A stretch of 64,000 nt of DNA from Deinandra increscens subsp. villosa (taxonomy: Eukaryota; Streptophyta; Magnoliopsida; Asterales; Asteraceae): the NCBI GenBank assembly GCA_039602395.1, contig JBCNJP010000008.1, positions 25,242,653 to 25,306,652 on the forward strand, written 5' to 3'. A program made the position numbers and the translations under genes. Under the pieces are notes generated by a model. That model worked only from the letters and a program-made list of their open reading frames with translations, was not told the origin of the DNA and searched no databases. Numbering within the stretch: position 1 is the first letter of the stretch; every line of letters starts with the position of its first letter. Shown here piece after piece: positions 46,166 through 57,895 of the stretch.

Positions 46166-46377
46166 TTATAAGAATAATTAAAGACAAACATTAACAACTT
46201 CTATAGGTGTCAAACCGCAAAAAGATAAGGCATATCATCTCAATTGTCGGCAAAGTAATAGAATCAATAAAATCCACAACCTTTTATAACCTGCAGAGTA
46301 TTAGAATCAATAAACCGAACATACAGATTGTGGCATAATTAACTACTTTCTAAAGGATTCACTTCTGTGAAGAATCA
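46166..46377. other. host flank of copia 2
   Basis: AT-rich DNA with no gene. Its last five bases, AATCA (46373-46377), are duplicated at 56358-56362 on the other side of copia 2. Confidence 0.7.
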
Positions 46378-46670
46378 TGTGAGGAGTTAAGTTGAAGTCA
46401 ATGCGGTCAACTCGAAGTACAGGGACTAAATATGCATTTTCTGGAAGTGCAGGGGAGCTCGGTGTCAAGATATCTTAATGTTTAGTTAAGTTTGTTAAAT
46501 TTTGTGTTAATATAGCCATTAGTAGTGGTTAGGTTAGCAGAGATCCAATTCTTGTATATAGTCTGTGTAATCGGCTATTTCGAGTTGTAGATTGTGTGAT
46601 CATTTCTCTAATATCAAAATCACTTGAGTTGTGTGAATTCTTGATTCAATCGTTATTCGTTTCCTTCACA
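46378..46670 (+). repeat. copia 2 5' LTR
   Basis: TGTGAGGAG to CTTCACA, preceded by AATCA. About 97 percent identical to 56065-56357. Confidence 0.95.
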
Positions 46671-46742
46671 ATTCGTATCAGAGCTTCGGTAGCTCGAAAT
46701 TGGGGATCAATTTCAATCATCATTGAAATTGATAGATAAACG

Positions 46743-47540
46743 ATGACGGGATCCAAGTTTAATATCGAGAAATTCACAGGGAAAACCGATTTTGGATTAT
46801 GGCGTCTGAAGATGAGGGCGTTCCTCGTATATTAGGGAATTTCAGATGCACTAGCCAGAGAACCAGGGAGGCCCGACGGAATGAGTGATGAAGACTGGCA
46901 AGAAATGTTGGATAAATCTCACAGCGCAATTGTTCTCTGTCTTGGGGATAAGGTCTTACGAGAGGTGAGTAGAGAAACGACTGCTGCGGCGGTATGGTCC
47001 AGGTTAGAGTCTCTCTATATGACTAAATCTTTGGCAAATCGATTGTATTTGAAACGAAGACTCTACACGTTTCAAATGCCATCGAGTAGGTCATTGGAAG
47101 ATCATATGGATGATTTTAATAAGATCATTCTAGATTTAGAAAACATTGAAATCACTATAGAAGATGAAGATCAGGCAATTATCTTCTTATCATCTCTCCC
47201 AAGTTCTTATGAACATTTTGTTGAGACACTGATGTATGGGAGAGATGAAATTTCTATGGAGGAGGTCTTAGCTTCTTTAAATTCTAAGGAATTACGGAAA
47301 AGAAGTGATGATCCAGATGATAGTAATGAGGGCCTACTGGTGAAGGGAAAAGCTGATCACAGGAACCAAAGAAAGAAGGGTATGCACAACCAGTCAAGAT
47401 CCAAATTAAAGCAAAAACTGAGGTGTTTTGTTTGAAATTCAGATAAGCATTTTAAGAGAGATTGTCCAGAATTAAAGGAAAGAAGGTTTAAATCAAGCAG
47501 TGGAGCGGAGAGTTCATATCATTCTTCTCATGGTGATGTT
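46743..47540 (+). pseudogene. copia 2 Gag (broken)
   Basis: Starts at the ATG at 46743. An in-frame TAG at 46833-46835 interrupts it, and the same frame runs on to a TGA at 47433-47435. The UBN2-type capsid (ETTAAAVWSRLESLYMTKSL, FLSSLPSSYEHFVETLMYG) is at 46880-47300. The TGA replaces the second Cys of the CCHC knuckle (CFV-stop-NSDKHFKRDC), so this stop also destroys zinc binding. Gag then flows into Pol without a gap in the same frame. Confidence 0.85.
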
Positions 47541-48273
47541 TCTTCTGATGGTTATGAAACACTAGATGTGTTGGTAGTAGATCGGAAGCAAGGTGGAGAA
47601 GATTGGATAATTGACTCGGGGTGTTCGTTTCATATGACCCCCAATAAAGGGTATTTCAATAATTTGGAATACAAGAACCTTGGGACAGTGAAGCTTGGGG
47701 ACAATAGGGAATGCAATATTGAAGGATATGGTGAATTGGATCTAAAGATGGAAAATGGCTCAGTGATGACTTTGCATGATGTAAGGTACATTCCTTTACT
47801 AACAAGGAACCTAATATCATTAGGTACATTAGAAAAGGAAGGGTGTAGTGTAAACCTTAAGAATGGTAAAGCCAGGGTATCTAGGGGAGCTATGATGTTA
47901 CTGTCAGGTACAAGAGGGAAGAACAACATATATTTTCTAGATGGTAAAGTATCTTGTTTAAATAATTCTATTGTGAGTCTTGATTCAGAGTCTAAAACTA
48001 TGTTATGGCATAGGAGATTAGGACACATTAGTGAAAAGGGCCTAATAGAATTAAAGAAACAAGGGATTTTAGAAGATATAGGTGAAGTGAAGTCTGATTT
48101 CTGTGAATACTGTGTTTTAGGGAAATCTCATAGAGTGAAGTTTGCTAGGAGTAGTCATAGGTCAGAGGGAATACTTGATTACATCCACCCTGACCTATGG
48201 GGTCCTGCTAAGACAGCAACTTTAGGAGGGGCAACCTATTTCTTATCCATGGTTGATGATTTCTCTAGGAGGG
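47541..48273 (+). pseudogene. copia 2 protease and integrase N-terminal half
   Basis: Protease active-site block WIIDSGCSFHMTP at about 47605, then the integrase zinc domain (WHRRLGHISEKGL, CEYCVLGKSHRVKF) and the start of the core (DYIHPDLWGP, FLSMVDDFSRR). The frame is open here but is cut at 48273 by the Reina element. The last residues before the break continue at 53448. Confidence 0.85.
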
Positions 48274-48572
48274 TGATACGGATGAGAGACCCAAAGGCTT
48301 ATTGGTATATTCTAGAAGGGGTAAGAAAGGCAATTCAACTCCATGTGGCTAAGAGTTTGTTATGCAATCAATTCTATAAGTAGGAAAGGAATAATTTGTA
48401 ATGGGTAAGAGTGAGTTTGTTAGAAGAGAGAGAGGATCATACATCATGTATTGAGAGATGGCTCAGCCCTGGTATTTTGATTTCCATTCCTATATTCTGT
48501 AATAACATCATCTCCCTATCTTCATCTTCAAATCTGTTCTTATTCACCCTTTTCAACCCAGAATTCGTATCA
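48274..48572 (+). repeat. Reina element 5' LTR
   Basis: 299 bases, TGATACGGATG to TCGTATCA. Contains AATAATTTGTAATGGG and a CATCTTCAAAT leader. Matches 53144-53442 with about 12 differences. Confidence 0.95.
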
Positions 48573-48612
48573 TTGGTCCGACCCGCCGCTGACCTGTCGT
48601 TGTTCCGCATCC

Positions 48613-49833
48613 ATGGAGACTCGTATGCAAACTCGATTGGATTCTCAGGAGGCTCAAATCAAGCAGCTGCAACATGATCTCACCGCCATCAATCTGAAAT
48701 TGGACGCCGCCGGCACCGCCAATGCTGAGTTCCAGAAGGTGGTGTTGGAACGTTTGAAGGGCCGCTCAGTTTCTGACGATGAGGACGGTGATTCTCTGGT
48801 CATCGGTGGTCGCCGGATTCCTTCTCGCACCCCTGACCCCAAAACGCCACACCCGTTGCCTCTTCCCTACGCTGTGAAGAAGGTGAAACTTCCCGAGTTC
48901 TGTGGATTCGATCTTCAGGGATGGATCCAGAAGGCTTTCCTCTACTTCGATATCAGCGACACCTCCGACGAGTTGCGTCTCCATTTGGTGCAATTAAGTA
49001 TGGTGGGGGTCGCTCAGCACTGGTTTACTGTTATTACACTGGTGCGTGAGGATCTCACCTGGAAGGACTTCAAATCGGAGCTTCTCCAGCGATTTATTGG
49101 TCTAGAAATCAATAATCCCTACGAACAGCTAGCTAACCTCAACCAAGGTGATTTGATTTATGACTATATTGATGATTTTGAGTATTTGATGTCGTTGGTT
49201 CCCCGTTTGCCGGAATCTCAGGCACTTGGGTACTTTGTGGCGGGATTGAAGGACGACGTTCGGAAATGGGTTCGTCTTCACAGGCCACAAACTCGCTTGG
49301 AAGTGATGCATCTCTCAAAAGACGTCGAGGAGATGCTCCGACCTCCCGTCGGAAATTCCTCTCGCTTCCGTTACTTACACCCTCCTGGCCCTAACAGTTT
49401 CGCTTCTTCAGTTGGGCCTAACCTGGTGGGCCGCCCAGAACCTTTGCCTCTTTTGTCCACAAAACCTCTTGAGAAAAGCCCACTTGCTCGTTTGGACTCA
49501 ATTAAGCCTACTTCTTCTCATCGTAGCCCTAGCCTCCACTCAGGGTCCTCTAGTTCTGTCTTTCAACGGGACCGTGGTGTTCGTTCTTTATCTCGAACAG
49601 AATGGGAAGATCGTCGCAAGAAGGGGCTCTGCTACCGTTGGGGGAAACTGTATGGTCCTGCCCACAAGTGCCCCGAGGGAAGGTTACGTGTATTTCTTTT
49701 GGGTGAAGATGAATATGATGGTTTGGAGGGCGATAATCTGCTGCTAGAAGTCCAGGATTCCCCTATCTCATCTCCGACCGGTGACTCTCCGAATCAGGGG
49801 GTGCTAAAACGCTACGCTTCGAGGGCACTTTGA
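48613..49833 (+). pseudogene. Reina element Gag
   Basis: Open frame of 406 codons. The N-terminal coiled coil (METRMQTRLDSQEAQIKQLQ) is followed by the capsid (KLPEFCGFDLQGWIQKAFLY, LLQRFIGLEINNPYEQL, YFVAGLKDDVRKWVR), a Ser/Pro-rich linker and a zinc knuckle near 49630. The knuckle reads CYRWGKLYGPAHKC: Trp replaces the second Cys. The frame closes at a TGA at 49831, overlapping the next frame as TGATG, because of a frameshift; in relatives Gag and Pol are continuous. Confidence 0.85.
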
Positions 49834-52800
49834 TGGGTATCTCCATCAGCTTATTGGTCGATACTGGTGCTACCCACAATTTCATTTCATGCAGATTGGT
49901 TTCAGCTTTGGGTCTTTCTTCGACCTCTTTTCCTGGTCTTCGTATCAAGCTGGGAGACGCACACTCCGTTTTTGTATCCGAACACTGTCTAAAATTATCT
50001 ATACATATTGGCTCTTGTCTCTTTTATATTGATGCTCTAGTGTTTGACACAGGGGACTTGGATTTAGTGTTGGGAATGTCGTGGCTGCAATCATTGGGTG
50101 AAGTCACCCATGATTGGCACAATGCTTGGATGCAGTTTCAGTACAACAGCACCGTGACCCGCTTATAGGGGGTTCGTCCGGGTCAGCCTACCACCCCAGC
50201 ACTGCAATAGTGGCTTGCGTGGGATGACACCCCTTTCCTCCATGGCAGTTTTCATCACTCCACCTCCACCCCTTTGGCTAAGCCTTCACTACCCCTGGAA
50301 TTCCAATCCTCCTTAGACACTCTCCTCGACGATTTCCCTACCATTTTTCTCCCACATTTCCGGCCTTCCTCCTTCCCGTTCCCATGACCACCATATTCCC
50401 CCATCTCTACCGATCCCATTTGTGTTCGACCCTACCTTTATCCACACTTACAGAAATATGAAATTGAAACCCAAGTTCAGGAGTTGCTCAAGTTGGGAAT
50501 GATTCGGCCCAGTACGAGCGCTTTTTCCAGCCTTGTGATCCTCGTTCGGAAGAAGGATAATTCGTGGAGAATGTGTGTCGATTACCGTGCACTTAATGCC
50601 GCCACAGTTCCCGACAAATACCCTATTCCAATGGTTGAAGAACTCTTGGATGAACTGCATGGGGCATCCTTCTTCACCAAACTCGATCTCAAAGCCGGCT
50701 ATAACCAAATTCGAATGCATCCAGACAGCATCGAGAAGACAACTTTTCGGACTCATGATGGGCATTACGAGTATCTCGTTATGCCCTTCGGTCTCACCAA
50801 CGCTCCGGCAACCTTTCAAGCGGTAATGAACGACGTTTTCCGGCCATTACTCCGCTAGAAAGTGGTCATTTTCTTTGACGACATACTCGTATACAGCCCC
50901 TCTTGGGAGAGACACTTAACTTATCTTCGTTTGGTTTTGGGGTTGTTGGCTCACCACCGGTTTCATGTCAACCGACAGAAGTGTTACTTTGGCCAAACGT
51001 CCGTCGAGTATCTTGGGCATATCATCGATGGCCAGGGGGTTTCCCTTGACCCAAAAAAAGTGAAAGCGGTTCTGGATTGGCCGGTGCCCAAGACGATTAA
51101 AGGTCTTCGTGGGTTCCTCGGCCTTACCGGTTACTATCGGAAATTTATCAAAAACTACGGGAGTATTGCTCGCCCTCTAACTGATCTCATTAAAAAGGAT
51201 GCTTTCGGGTGGTCATCGGAGGCTCAATAGGCATTCGATCTGCTGAAACAAGCACTGGTCTCAGCCCCTATTCTTCAATTACAGGATTTTACTATACCTT
51301 TCATGATGGAGTGTGATGCTTCCGGTCGCGGCATCGGAGCAGTGCTTATGCAAAACCGGAAACCCATTGCCTACTTTAGCAAGGCCCTTAGTGATCGTAA
51401 TTTAACCAAGTCAGCTTATGAACGAGAGATGATGGCTTTAGTCCTAGCCGTGCAACACTGGCGTACCTATCTGTTAGGCACTCAGTTTATCGTTTATACC
51501 GATCAGAAAAGTTTGAAGTTCCCCCTCCAGCAACGGGTCACTTCTTCGGCTTAATAAAATTGGGTCGCTAAACTTTTGGGTTGCAATTTTGATATACAAT
51601 ATAAGCCAGGTCGCGAGAACAGGGCAGCGGATGCGTTATCTCGCCGGGCTGACACGGGGGAGTTTAACCAGACTCTATCTTCTCCCCTATGGCTCCAAGG
51701 AGCTCAGCTGATTGCTGAGGCCCAAGCTGATGCATAAATTATGGCTATAATACGCAAGCTGCAAGACAATCTTTCCCTTCCTGGTTACTCTCTTAAGCAT
51801 GGGATCTTATACTACAAAAACCGGTTGGTAATCTCGCGCAACTCCAAATTTATTCCAGCTCTTTTACATGAATTTCATACCACAGCTGTTAGAGGACACT
51901 CTGGGTTTTATCGGACTTATCGGCGACTCGCAGCCACCCTTTATTGGCCAGGAATGACTACTGTGGTCAAACAGTTTATCCGCGAATGCGACGTGTGTCA
52001 ATGATGCAAAGCAAGTTCCGCTATTCCCGGGGGTTTATTACAACCTCTTGATGTTCCTGAAGCCATTTGGGAAGATTTATCGATGGATTTTATCGTTGGG
52101 CTGCCCACCTCCAAAGGCTTCAACGTTATCTTGGTAGTTGTGGATCGATTGTCAAAGTATGCCCATTTTTTACTCCTAAAACATACCTACACAGCGAGAT
52201 CAGTGGCCGATCTCTTCATCAAAGAGATTGTTCGTCTCCATGGAGTTCCAAAATCCATAGTTAGCGATCGTGATCCTCTATTTCTCAGCAAGTTTTGGCA
52301 AGAGATTTTTCGCTCTATGGGGACCAAACTGCGAATGAGCTCCGCGTACCACCACGAAACGGATGGGCGATCTGAAGTAATTAACCGTTGTTTGGATGCG
52401 TACATGTGTTTCTTCGCTGTCGATCAACCCTAGACCTGGGCCACTTGGATTCCATGGGCAGAGTTTTGGTATAATTCAACCTTTCATGCTTCAATTGGAG
52501 TTTCACCCTTTGAGGCTGTGTATGGACGTAAGCCTCCATCTGTATTTCACTATGTTACGGGTGAAGTACGTGTGAAAACGGTCGCGCGGGAACTACAGGA
52601 CAGAGATGAAGCCCTGAAACAACTTAAACAACACCTTTTGTTGGCACAAGATGACATGAAAGCAAAGGCTGATAAACGAAGACGCGAAATATCTTTTTCT
52701 GTGGGTGAATGGGTTTACGTTAAGCTCAAACCTTATCGTCAAATGTCAGTGACCAATTGTATTCATCAGAAGTTAGCTGCCAAATTCTTTGGTCCCTTCC

Positions 52801-53093
52801 AAGTACTTGAACGACTCGGGCCAGTAGCGTATCGGCTGCATCTCCCATCTACGTCCAAAATTCACCCGGTGTTCCATGTTAATCTCTTAAAGAAGGCTGT
52901 TCAGGGGCCTGCTACACCCGTCTTACCGCCTGAACTGGATGTCAGCGACGCTGAGGCTTTATTCCCAGCCAAGATTTTAGCCACAAGACAGGTCTCTGAT
53001 GGTCTAGATTCATCCACTCAATGGCTTATTCAATGGCAAGATCAGTCGGAAGAAGACGCAACGTGGGAAGACGCTTCCTGGGTTCAGGGATAG
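49833..53093 (+). pseudogene. Reina element Pol with chromodomain (broken)
   Basis: Protease DTGATHNFIS near 49860. RT from about 50460 with RKKDNSWRMCVDYRALN, FFTKLDLKAGYNQI, MPFGLTNAPATFQAVM and an intact FFDD in VIFFDDILVYS. RNase H has MECDASGRGIGAVL and YTDQKSLK. The integrase zinc domain is H(HTTAVRGHSGFYRTY)...CDVC; the core has MDFI, SDRD and Glu in GRSEVIN. The C-terminal chromodomain is FPAKILATRQ to WLIQWQDQSEEDATWEDASW. Stops lie at about 50166, 50857, 51228, 51552-51557, 51735, 52003, 52431 and 53091, mostly TAA/TAG/TGA where CAA, CAG or CGA would fit. Catalytic residues remain, so the damage is recent point mutation. Confidence 0.88.
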
Positions 53094-53143
53094 TTTCCTC
53101 TCACAAGTCTTGAGGACAAGACTTTAACCGAAGGGGGAAGTAA

Positions 53144-53442
53144 TGATACGGATGAGAGACCCAAAGGCTTATTGGTGTATTCTTGAATGGGTAAGAAAGG
53201 CAATTCAACTCCACGTTGCTAAGAGTTTGTTATGCAATCAATTCTATAAGTAGGAAAGGAATAATTTGTAATGGGTAAGAGTGAGTTTGTTAGAAGAGAG
53301 AGAGGCTCATACATCATGTATTGAGAGAGGGCTCAGCCCTGGTATTTTGTTTTCCATTCCTATATTCTATAATAACATCATCTCCCTATCTTCATCTTCA
53401 AATATGTTCCTATTCACCCTTTTCAACCCAGAATTTGTATCA
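53144..53442 (+). repeat. Reina element 3' LTR
   Basis: 299 bases, preceded by a polypurine tract and followed by the GAGGG duplication. An open frame starting at 53321 is a chance fusion of LTR sequence with copia 2 integrase. Confidence 0.95.
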
Positions 53443-53447
53443 GAGGG

Positions 53448-55884
53448 TGTGGGTATTTACTTTAAAACTCAAGAATGATGCATACAATAGGTTTAAAGAA
53501 TGGGTAAACGTGGTAGAAAATCAGACAGGTAGGAAAATTAAGAAAATTAGGACTGATAATGGTCTAGAGTTCTGTAACTCTGAGTTCAATATGTTCTGTA
53601 AATCTAAAGGTATTGCTAGACACCTTATTGTACCAGGAACACCCCAACAGAATGGGATGATAGAAAGAATGAACAGAACCTTGTTAGATAAGGTCAGATG
53701 CATGCTATTAGGATCAGGACTTCCCAAGAAATTTTGGGGAGAAGCTGTGACCACAACAGCTTATTTGGTTAATAGGAGCCCATGTGCTTCATTGGATATG
53801 AAAACTCAAGTGGAATTGTGGTCAGGAAAGAAACAAAGTTATAGTGACATAAGAGTTTTTGGGTCTTTAGTGTTTGCTCACATTAAGAAAGGTAAATTGG
53901 AGGCCAGAGCTGTCAAGTGTGTGTTTCTAGGCTATCCTGAAGGTATAAATGGATATAGGCTGTGGAAATTAGATAATGAAGGGTCTAAGACCATAGTTAG
54001 TAGAGATGTAACTTGGAATGAGAGTGTCATGTATAGAGACTTGATAGGGGATAGCAAAACTGGTAAGTTTGATACTGATGGATATCATGATAATGACAAC
54101 TCTAGTGTTAAGCATAAGGGTGTTCAGATTGAGGTGGAGCATGGTAGAAAGGATCAAGTTACAGGAACAAATGAGACTAGTTTTGATAACCAAGAACAGG
54201 AAATGAGTGATTATCAGTTAGTCAGGGATAGGGGCAGGAGAAATATAGTAAAGCCTGCAAGATATAGGGAAGATGATTTATCTGCATTTGTGTTTGTTGC
54301 AGCTGAGTTAGAAAGTGTGTATGAACCACTTTCCTTTGAAGAGGCAATTTCATGTAGGGAAAAGGAAGAATGGATTAAGGCTATGAGAGAAGAGGTAAAT
54401 TCTCTTAGAAAAAACCAGACTTGGAGATTGGTTGAGAAACCAAAGGAAAAGAAAATAATAGCATGTAAGTGGCTCTTTAAGGTAAAGGATAGTGGAATAG
54501 AGGGCAAACCTAGATACAAGGCTAGGCTTATGGCTAAAGGATATACACAAAAGGCAGGAATAGACTATCAGGAAGTTTTTTCTCCTGTTGTGAAACACAC
54601 TTCCATAAGGTTAATTTTGACTTTAGTTGCCTTAGAAGATATGGAATTAAGACAGTTAGATGTGAAGACGCATTTCTTCATGGGAATTTGGAAGAAGAAA
54701 TATATATAGAACAACCTAAGGGGTTCACTGAAGTAGGATAGGAAAATAAGGTATGTTTGCTGCAGAGATCATTATATAGATTAAAACAAAGCCCTAGGCA
54801 GTGGTACAAGAGATTTAATGATCATGTGATTGGGCAAGGGTTCAAGAGGAGTCAGTATGATGCCTGTGTATAATATTATGAGTATAGGTCAGGATGTTTC
54901 ATTTATCTCTTATTGTATGTTGATGACATGCTATTAGCCTGTAAGGATAATAATGTCATTAGGGATACTATTGAAATGCTAGGATTAGAGTTTGACATGA
55001 ATGATTTAGGTGAAGCCAAGAGAATTATAGGAATGGAGATTACAAGAAATAGAAAAGAGAGAATGTTGAAGTTGTCTCAGTCTGCATATATTAAGAAAAT
55101 TTTGAAGAATTTTGATATGGAGATGTGTAAACCAGTCAAGACATCTTTTGCACCTCATTATAAGCTATCTAGTAGGGATTGTCCTTCATCTGCAGCAGAG
55201 TCTGAATCTATGAGTCAAATTCCATATGCCCAAGCAGTAGGAAGCCTGATGTTTTTAATGGTTTGTACAAGGCCAGATTTGAGCTTTGGAGTTAGTGTTG
55301 TGAGCAGGTATTTAGCAAATCCTGGAAGGAATCATTGGGCTGCAGTCAAATGGCTATTAAGGTGTCTGGCTGGCACTCAGGAGGTTGGTATTTGGTTTAG
55401 AAAAGGTCAAGTAGGGCATGATAGAGTCCTGGGTTATGTTGACTCTGATTATGCCAAGGATCTTGATAGATTTAGGTCTGTCACAGGTTATGCTTTCTTG
55501 TTGTATGGAAATTTAGTAAGTTGGAGAGCATCTTTACAAGCTGTTGTAGCTCTGTCAAGTACTGAGGCAGAATATATGGCTTTAACAGAAGCTGTTAAGG
55601 AGAGTTTACGGTTAACAGGTTTTGTTAAGGAGTTAGGTTGTCAAGTGGAGGAGTCTAAAATCTATTGTGATAACCAGGGAGCCATAGCGTTATCAAAAGA
55701 TGGTGTTTTTCATGAAAGAACCAAACATATTAATGTTAGGTTCCATTTCATAAGGGATGTTGTAAATGCCAAGGATGTAATTTTGGAGTATGTTAGTACT
55801 CATGAGAACTGTGCTGATGTTTTCACAAAAGCTTTGCCTGGTTCAAAATTTGAGAAGTGTTTGAGCTTAATGGGCATTGGTTAA
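53448..55884 (+). pseudogene. copia 2 integrase core, RT and RNase H (broken)
   Basis: Resumes the frame cut at 48273: VWVFTLKLKNDAYNRFKEWV, IRTDNGLEFCN and NGMIERMNRTLLDKVRCML (catalytic Asp and Glu kept). RT includes WIKAMREEVNSLRKNQTW, KARLMAKGYTQKAGIDYQEV and QLDVKTHFF. A small deletion near 54690 shifts the frame, and stops follow near 54707, 54738 and 54870. YVDDMLLACKD is intact at 54913. RNase H to 55884 contains YVDSDYAKDLDRFRSVTGYA, SSTEAEYMAL, ERTKHINVRFHFI and ADVFTKALPGSKFEKCL. The second half is continuous for 323 codons. Confidence 0.88.
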
Positions 55885-56064
55885 TGCTGTTGTGGATTGA
55901 TATCATTTGCATTTGGCAACATCATGATTATCAAGTCAATTTGACCTCTGTTATTAGATGGTAATTGTCTATGTAGATGTTTTAATTCACAAATGCATTC
56001 TGCTAATGTGTGATATTACTCAAGTGGTTAATATTTTGTTAACTTCAGCTTAAAGGTGGAGAAT
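55885..56064 (+). other. copia 2 3' untranslated region and polypurine tract
   Basis: Short non-coding tail after RNase H, ending in TTAAAGGTGGAGAAT, the purine-rich tract used to prime plus-strand DNA. Confidence 0.75.
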
Positions 56065-56357
56065 TGTGAGGAGTTAAGTTGAAGTCAATGCGGTCAACTC
56101 GAAGTACAGGGACTAAATATGCATTTTCTAGAAGTTCAGGGGAGCTCGGTGTCAAGATATCTTAATGTTTAGTTAAGTTTGTTAAATCTTGTGTTAATAT
56201 AGACGTTAGTGGTGGTTAGGTTAGCAGAGATCCAATTCTTATATATAGTCTGTGTAATTGGCTATTTCGAGTTGTAGATTGTGTGATCATTTCTCTAATA
56301 TCAAAATCACTTGAGTTGTGTGAATTCTTGATTCAATCGTTATTCGTTTCCTTCATA
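56065..56357 (+). repeat. copia 2 3' LTR
   Basis: 293 bases, followed by the AATCA duplication. The terminal CA has become TA. Confidence 0.95.
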
Positions 56358-56362
56358 AATCA

Positions 56363-57522
56363 AATACAAAAAAAACACACACAAATTAACATCAAGGAAG
56401 CTTATGCATTGACAAACCGCCACAATAAGAACCAAATCCATATCATTGACAGAAACAAACTTCTTAATTAATTAACAATAAGCATCAATATTACCTTGAA
56501 GGCAATCAAAATTCTCAGCAAATGTGGCGTTAAGCATCTTTCGCAATTCATCTTGTGCAAACTCAATCAAGTTAAACTGTATAATAATATAGAACCTGCA
56601 AATGATCTTTTTTCACATCTACAACCCAAGCATATGAATTAACTAAAAACACCCAGAATAATACCTAAGCAGGAAAACCTGCAGATGATCTTCTTTCACA
56701 TCTACAACCTGAAAACAAAACGAGACCACAATAAACTTAATGAAAGTTATGATGCCTTGATAAAAAAGGTTCAGGCAGAAAACAAACAATCGCAAAAATA
56801 TACCTTGAACCTCACTCGTAGTATTACTTTCAGAAAGTTATGATGCCTTGATAATTGGCCAAGTTGAATTACTCCTTGTTAAGATTAGATCAAACACAAA
56901 TCGAAATAGATAAGTTGAATCACATGATTTTCAGCATAAGAAACATAATGAATTTAAATAATTGTTTAATACTTGAGAAACACAAAATTCAGGTCCACTA
57001 ATTACAAACCAACATCAGATTGATATACATAGGGATGAATTAGAGGGTTAAAATAGAATATTAAACATGCTACTATATAACATAACACTCCAAAAATCGA
57101 ATCATTTTACACATGGATGAATCAAATATCAAATAATTTATTCAAGACCGAATCGAATTGCAAACCAACATTGTATTATTATAGATAGGCATGAATCAAA
57201 TATATGAATCAAAATACTAAACTTGTGATTCTACATATAATCGAATCATAATAGAACATACCAAAATTGCGACTCTATTTGTGTACTTTTCAAATATGAA
57301 ATCTGACCTCAATATTTGGAAAATCAAATTCAATCCTGCATTTTGAACATAAAGAACTTCCGTTACAACCTTCTTTCTATTTCAATTACCTACTCATCTC
57401 GAACATCATCAAGCTTTGTATCATGAATATATAACAACAAAGGAAAACTATACAATTAAAAATAATTTACACTACAATGTATATTCAAAATAAAACTTAC
57501 TATAGAAGGATAAGTAAACAAT
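56363..57522 (-). pseudogene. gene-scrap mosaic with exon-like blocks, unrecognised
   Basis: Continues the host sequence left of copia 2. On the minus strand a well-bounded exon at about 56580-56494 (..TATACAG acceptor, then FNLIEFAQDELRKMLNATFA and ENFDCLQ, then GTAATA) is open and protein-like. A 30-base block with frame VVDVKEDHLQ occurs twice (about 56605-56634 and 56680-56708), as does AAAGTTATGATGCCTTGATA (about 56748 and 56836), so the region has local duplications. No family recognised. The remainder to 57522 is AT-rich with nothing visible. Its last five bases, ACAAT, are the target duplication of the next element. Confidence 0.35.
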
Positions 57523-57881
57523 TGTTAGAGCATATTTCTATGCTAACGTTGTGTCTCGTGTATTGTATCTAGTCAAGAGCTTCTGTGTGAGTTAGTTAGT
57601 CATCTGGCCGGATCACATGATCCGCCGGACCAGTTGATACGGCGGACCAGATGGTCTGCTGGTGATCCGCTGGCTTATGCCTAAGTAACTATAAATAGCT
57701 TGTTAGAGAGAGTGTTTGCCAGTTCTGTCATTTTCTATATCTCTTAACTGTGTGTAACTGAAGGTGTTTCTCTCTCTAGCTTGTAACCTCTTAGTGAATC
57801 AATAAAGCAAAGCTTTATTTACTTCTCGTTGTTATTCGATTACCGAATCATGCTGTAGTAAGATCATCTCGTGGTTTATCA
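57523..57881 (+). repeat. TR-GAG 5' LTR
   Basis: TGTTAGAGC to TTTATCA. U3 has a cluster of about six TGRTCCGC / GCGGAYCA words in both orientations (57609-57673), a TATA box at 57690-57697 and AATAAA at 57801-57806. Confidence 0.95.
57690..57697 (+). promoter_or_regulatory. TATA box of TR-GAG LTR
   Basis: TATAAATA; the same at 63723-63730 in the 3' LTR. It is preceded by the TGRTCCGC cluster, which may be its upstream activating region. Confidence 0.7.
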
Positions 57882-57883
57882 AG

Positions 57884-57895
57884 TGGTATCAGAGC
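57884..57895 (+). other. TR-GAG primer-binding site (tRNA-iMet)
   Basis: TGGTATCAGAGC, two bases after the LTR, exactly complementary to the 3' end of plant initiator-Met tRNA. Confidence 0.92.

Larger units (their letters stand above)
48274..53442 (+). mobile_element. Reina-type Ty3/gypsy chromovirus nested in copia 2
   Basis: LTRs of 299 bases at 48274-48572 and 53144-53442, starting TGATACGG and ending TATCA, flanked by GAGGG on both sides (48269-48273 and 53443-53447). About 12 differences between LTRs (4 percent). Total 5.17 kb. Short LTRs, compact size and a C-terminal chromodomain after integrase fit the Reina clade. A polypurine tract CGAAGGGGGAAG precedes the 3' LTR. The base after the 5' LTR begins TTGGTCCGACCC, a possible primer site whose tRNA I could not identify. 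Confidence 0.93.
46378..56357 (+). mobile_element. copia 2: Tork-type LTR retrotransposon with nested Reina element
   Basis: LTRs of 293 bases at 46378-46670 and 56065-56357 are flanked by AATCA on both sides. By hand count about 9 differences (3 percent), including the mutated last bases of the 3' LTR (CATA for CACA). A decayed primer site (TCGTATCAGAGC) follows the 5' LTR and a purine-rich TTAAAGGTGGAGAAT precedes the 3' LTR. Without the nested 5.2-kb gypsy it would be about 4.8 kb, usual for Tork. The Pol frame broken at 48273 resumes at 53448 after the GAGGG duplication, which shows the order of insertion. Gag and Pol carry stops and frameshifts. Confidence 0.93.

Noticed and set aside
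53321..53480. Extended N terminus of the copia 2 integrase frame
   Set aside because: The first codons are Reina LTR sequence fused by insertion; the real frame resumes at 53448.
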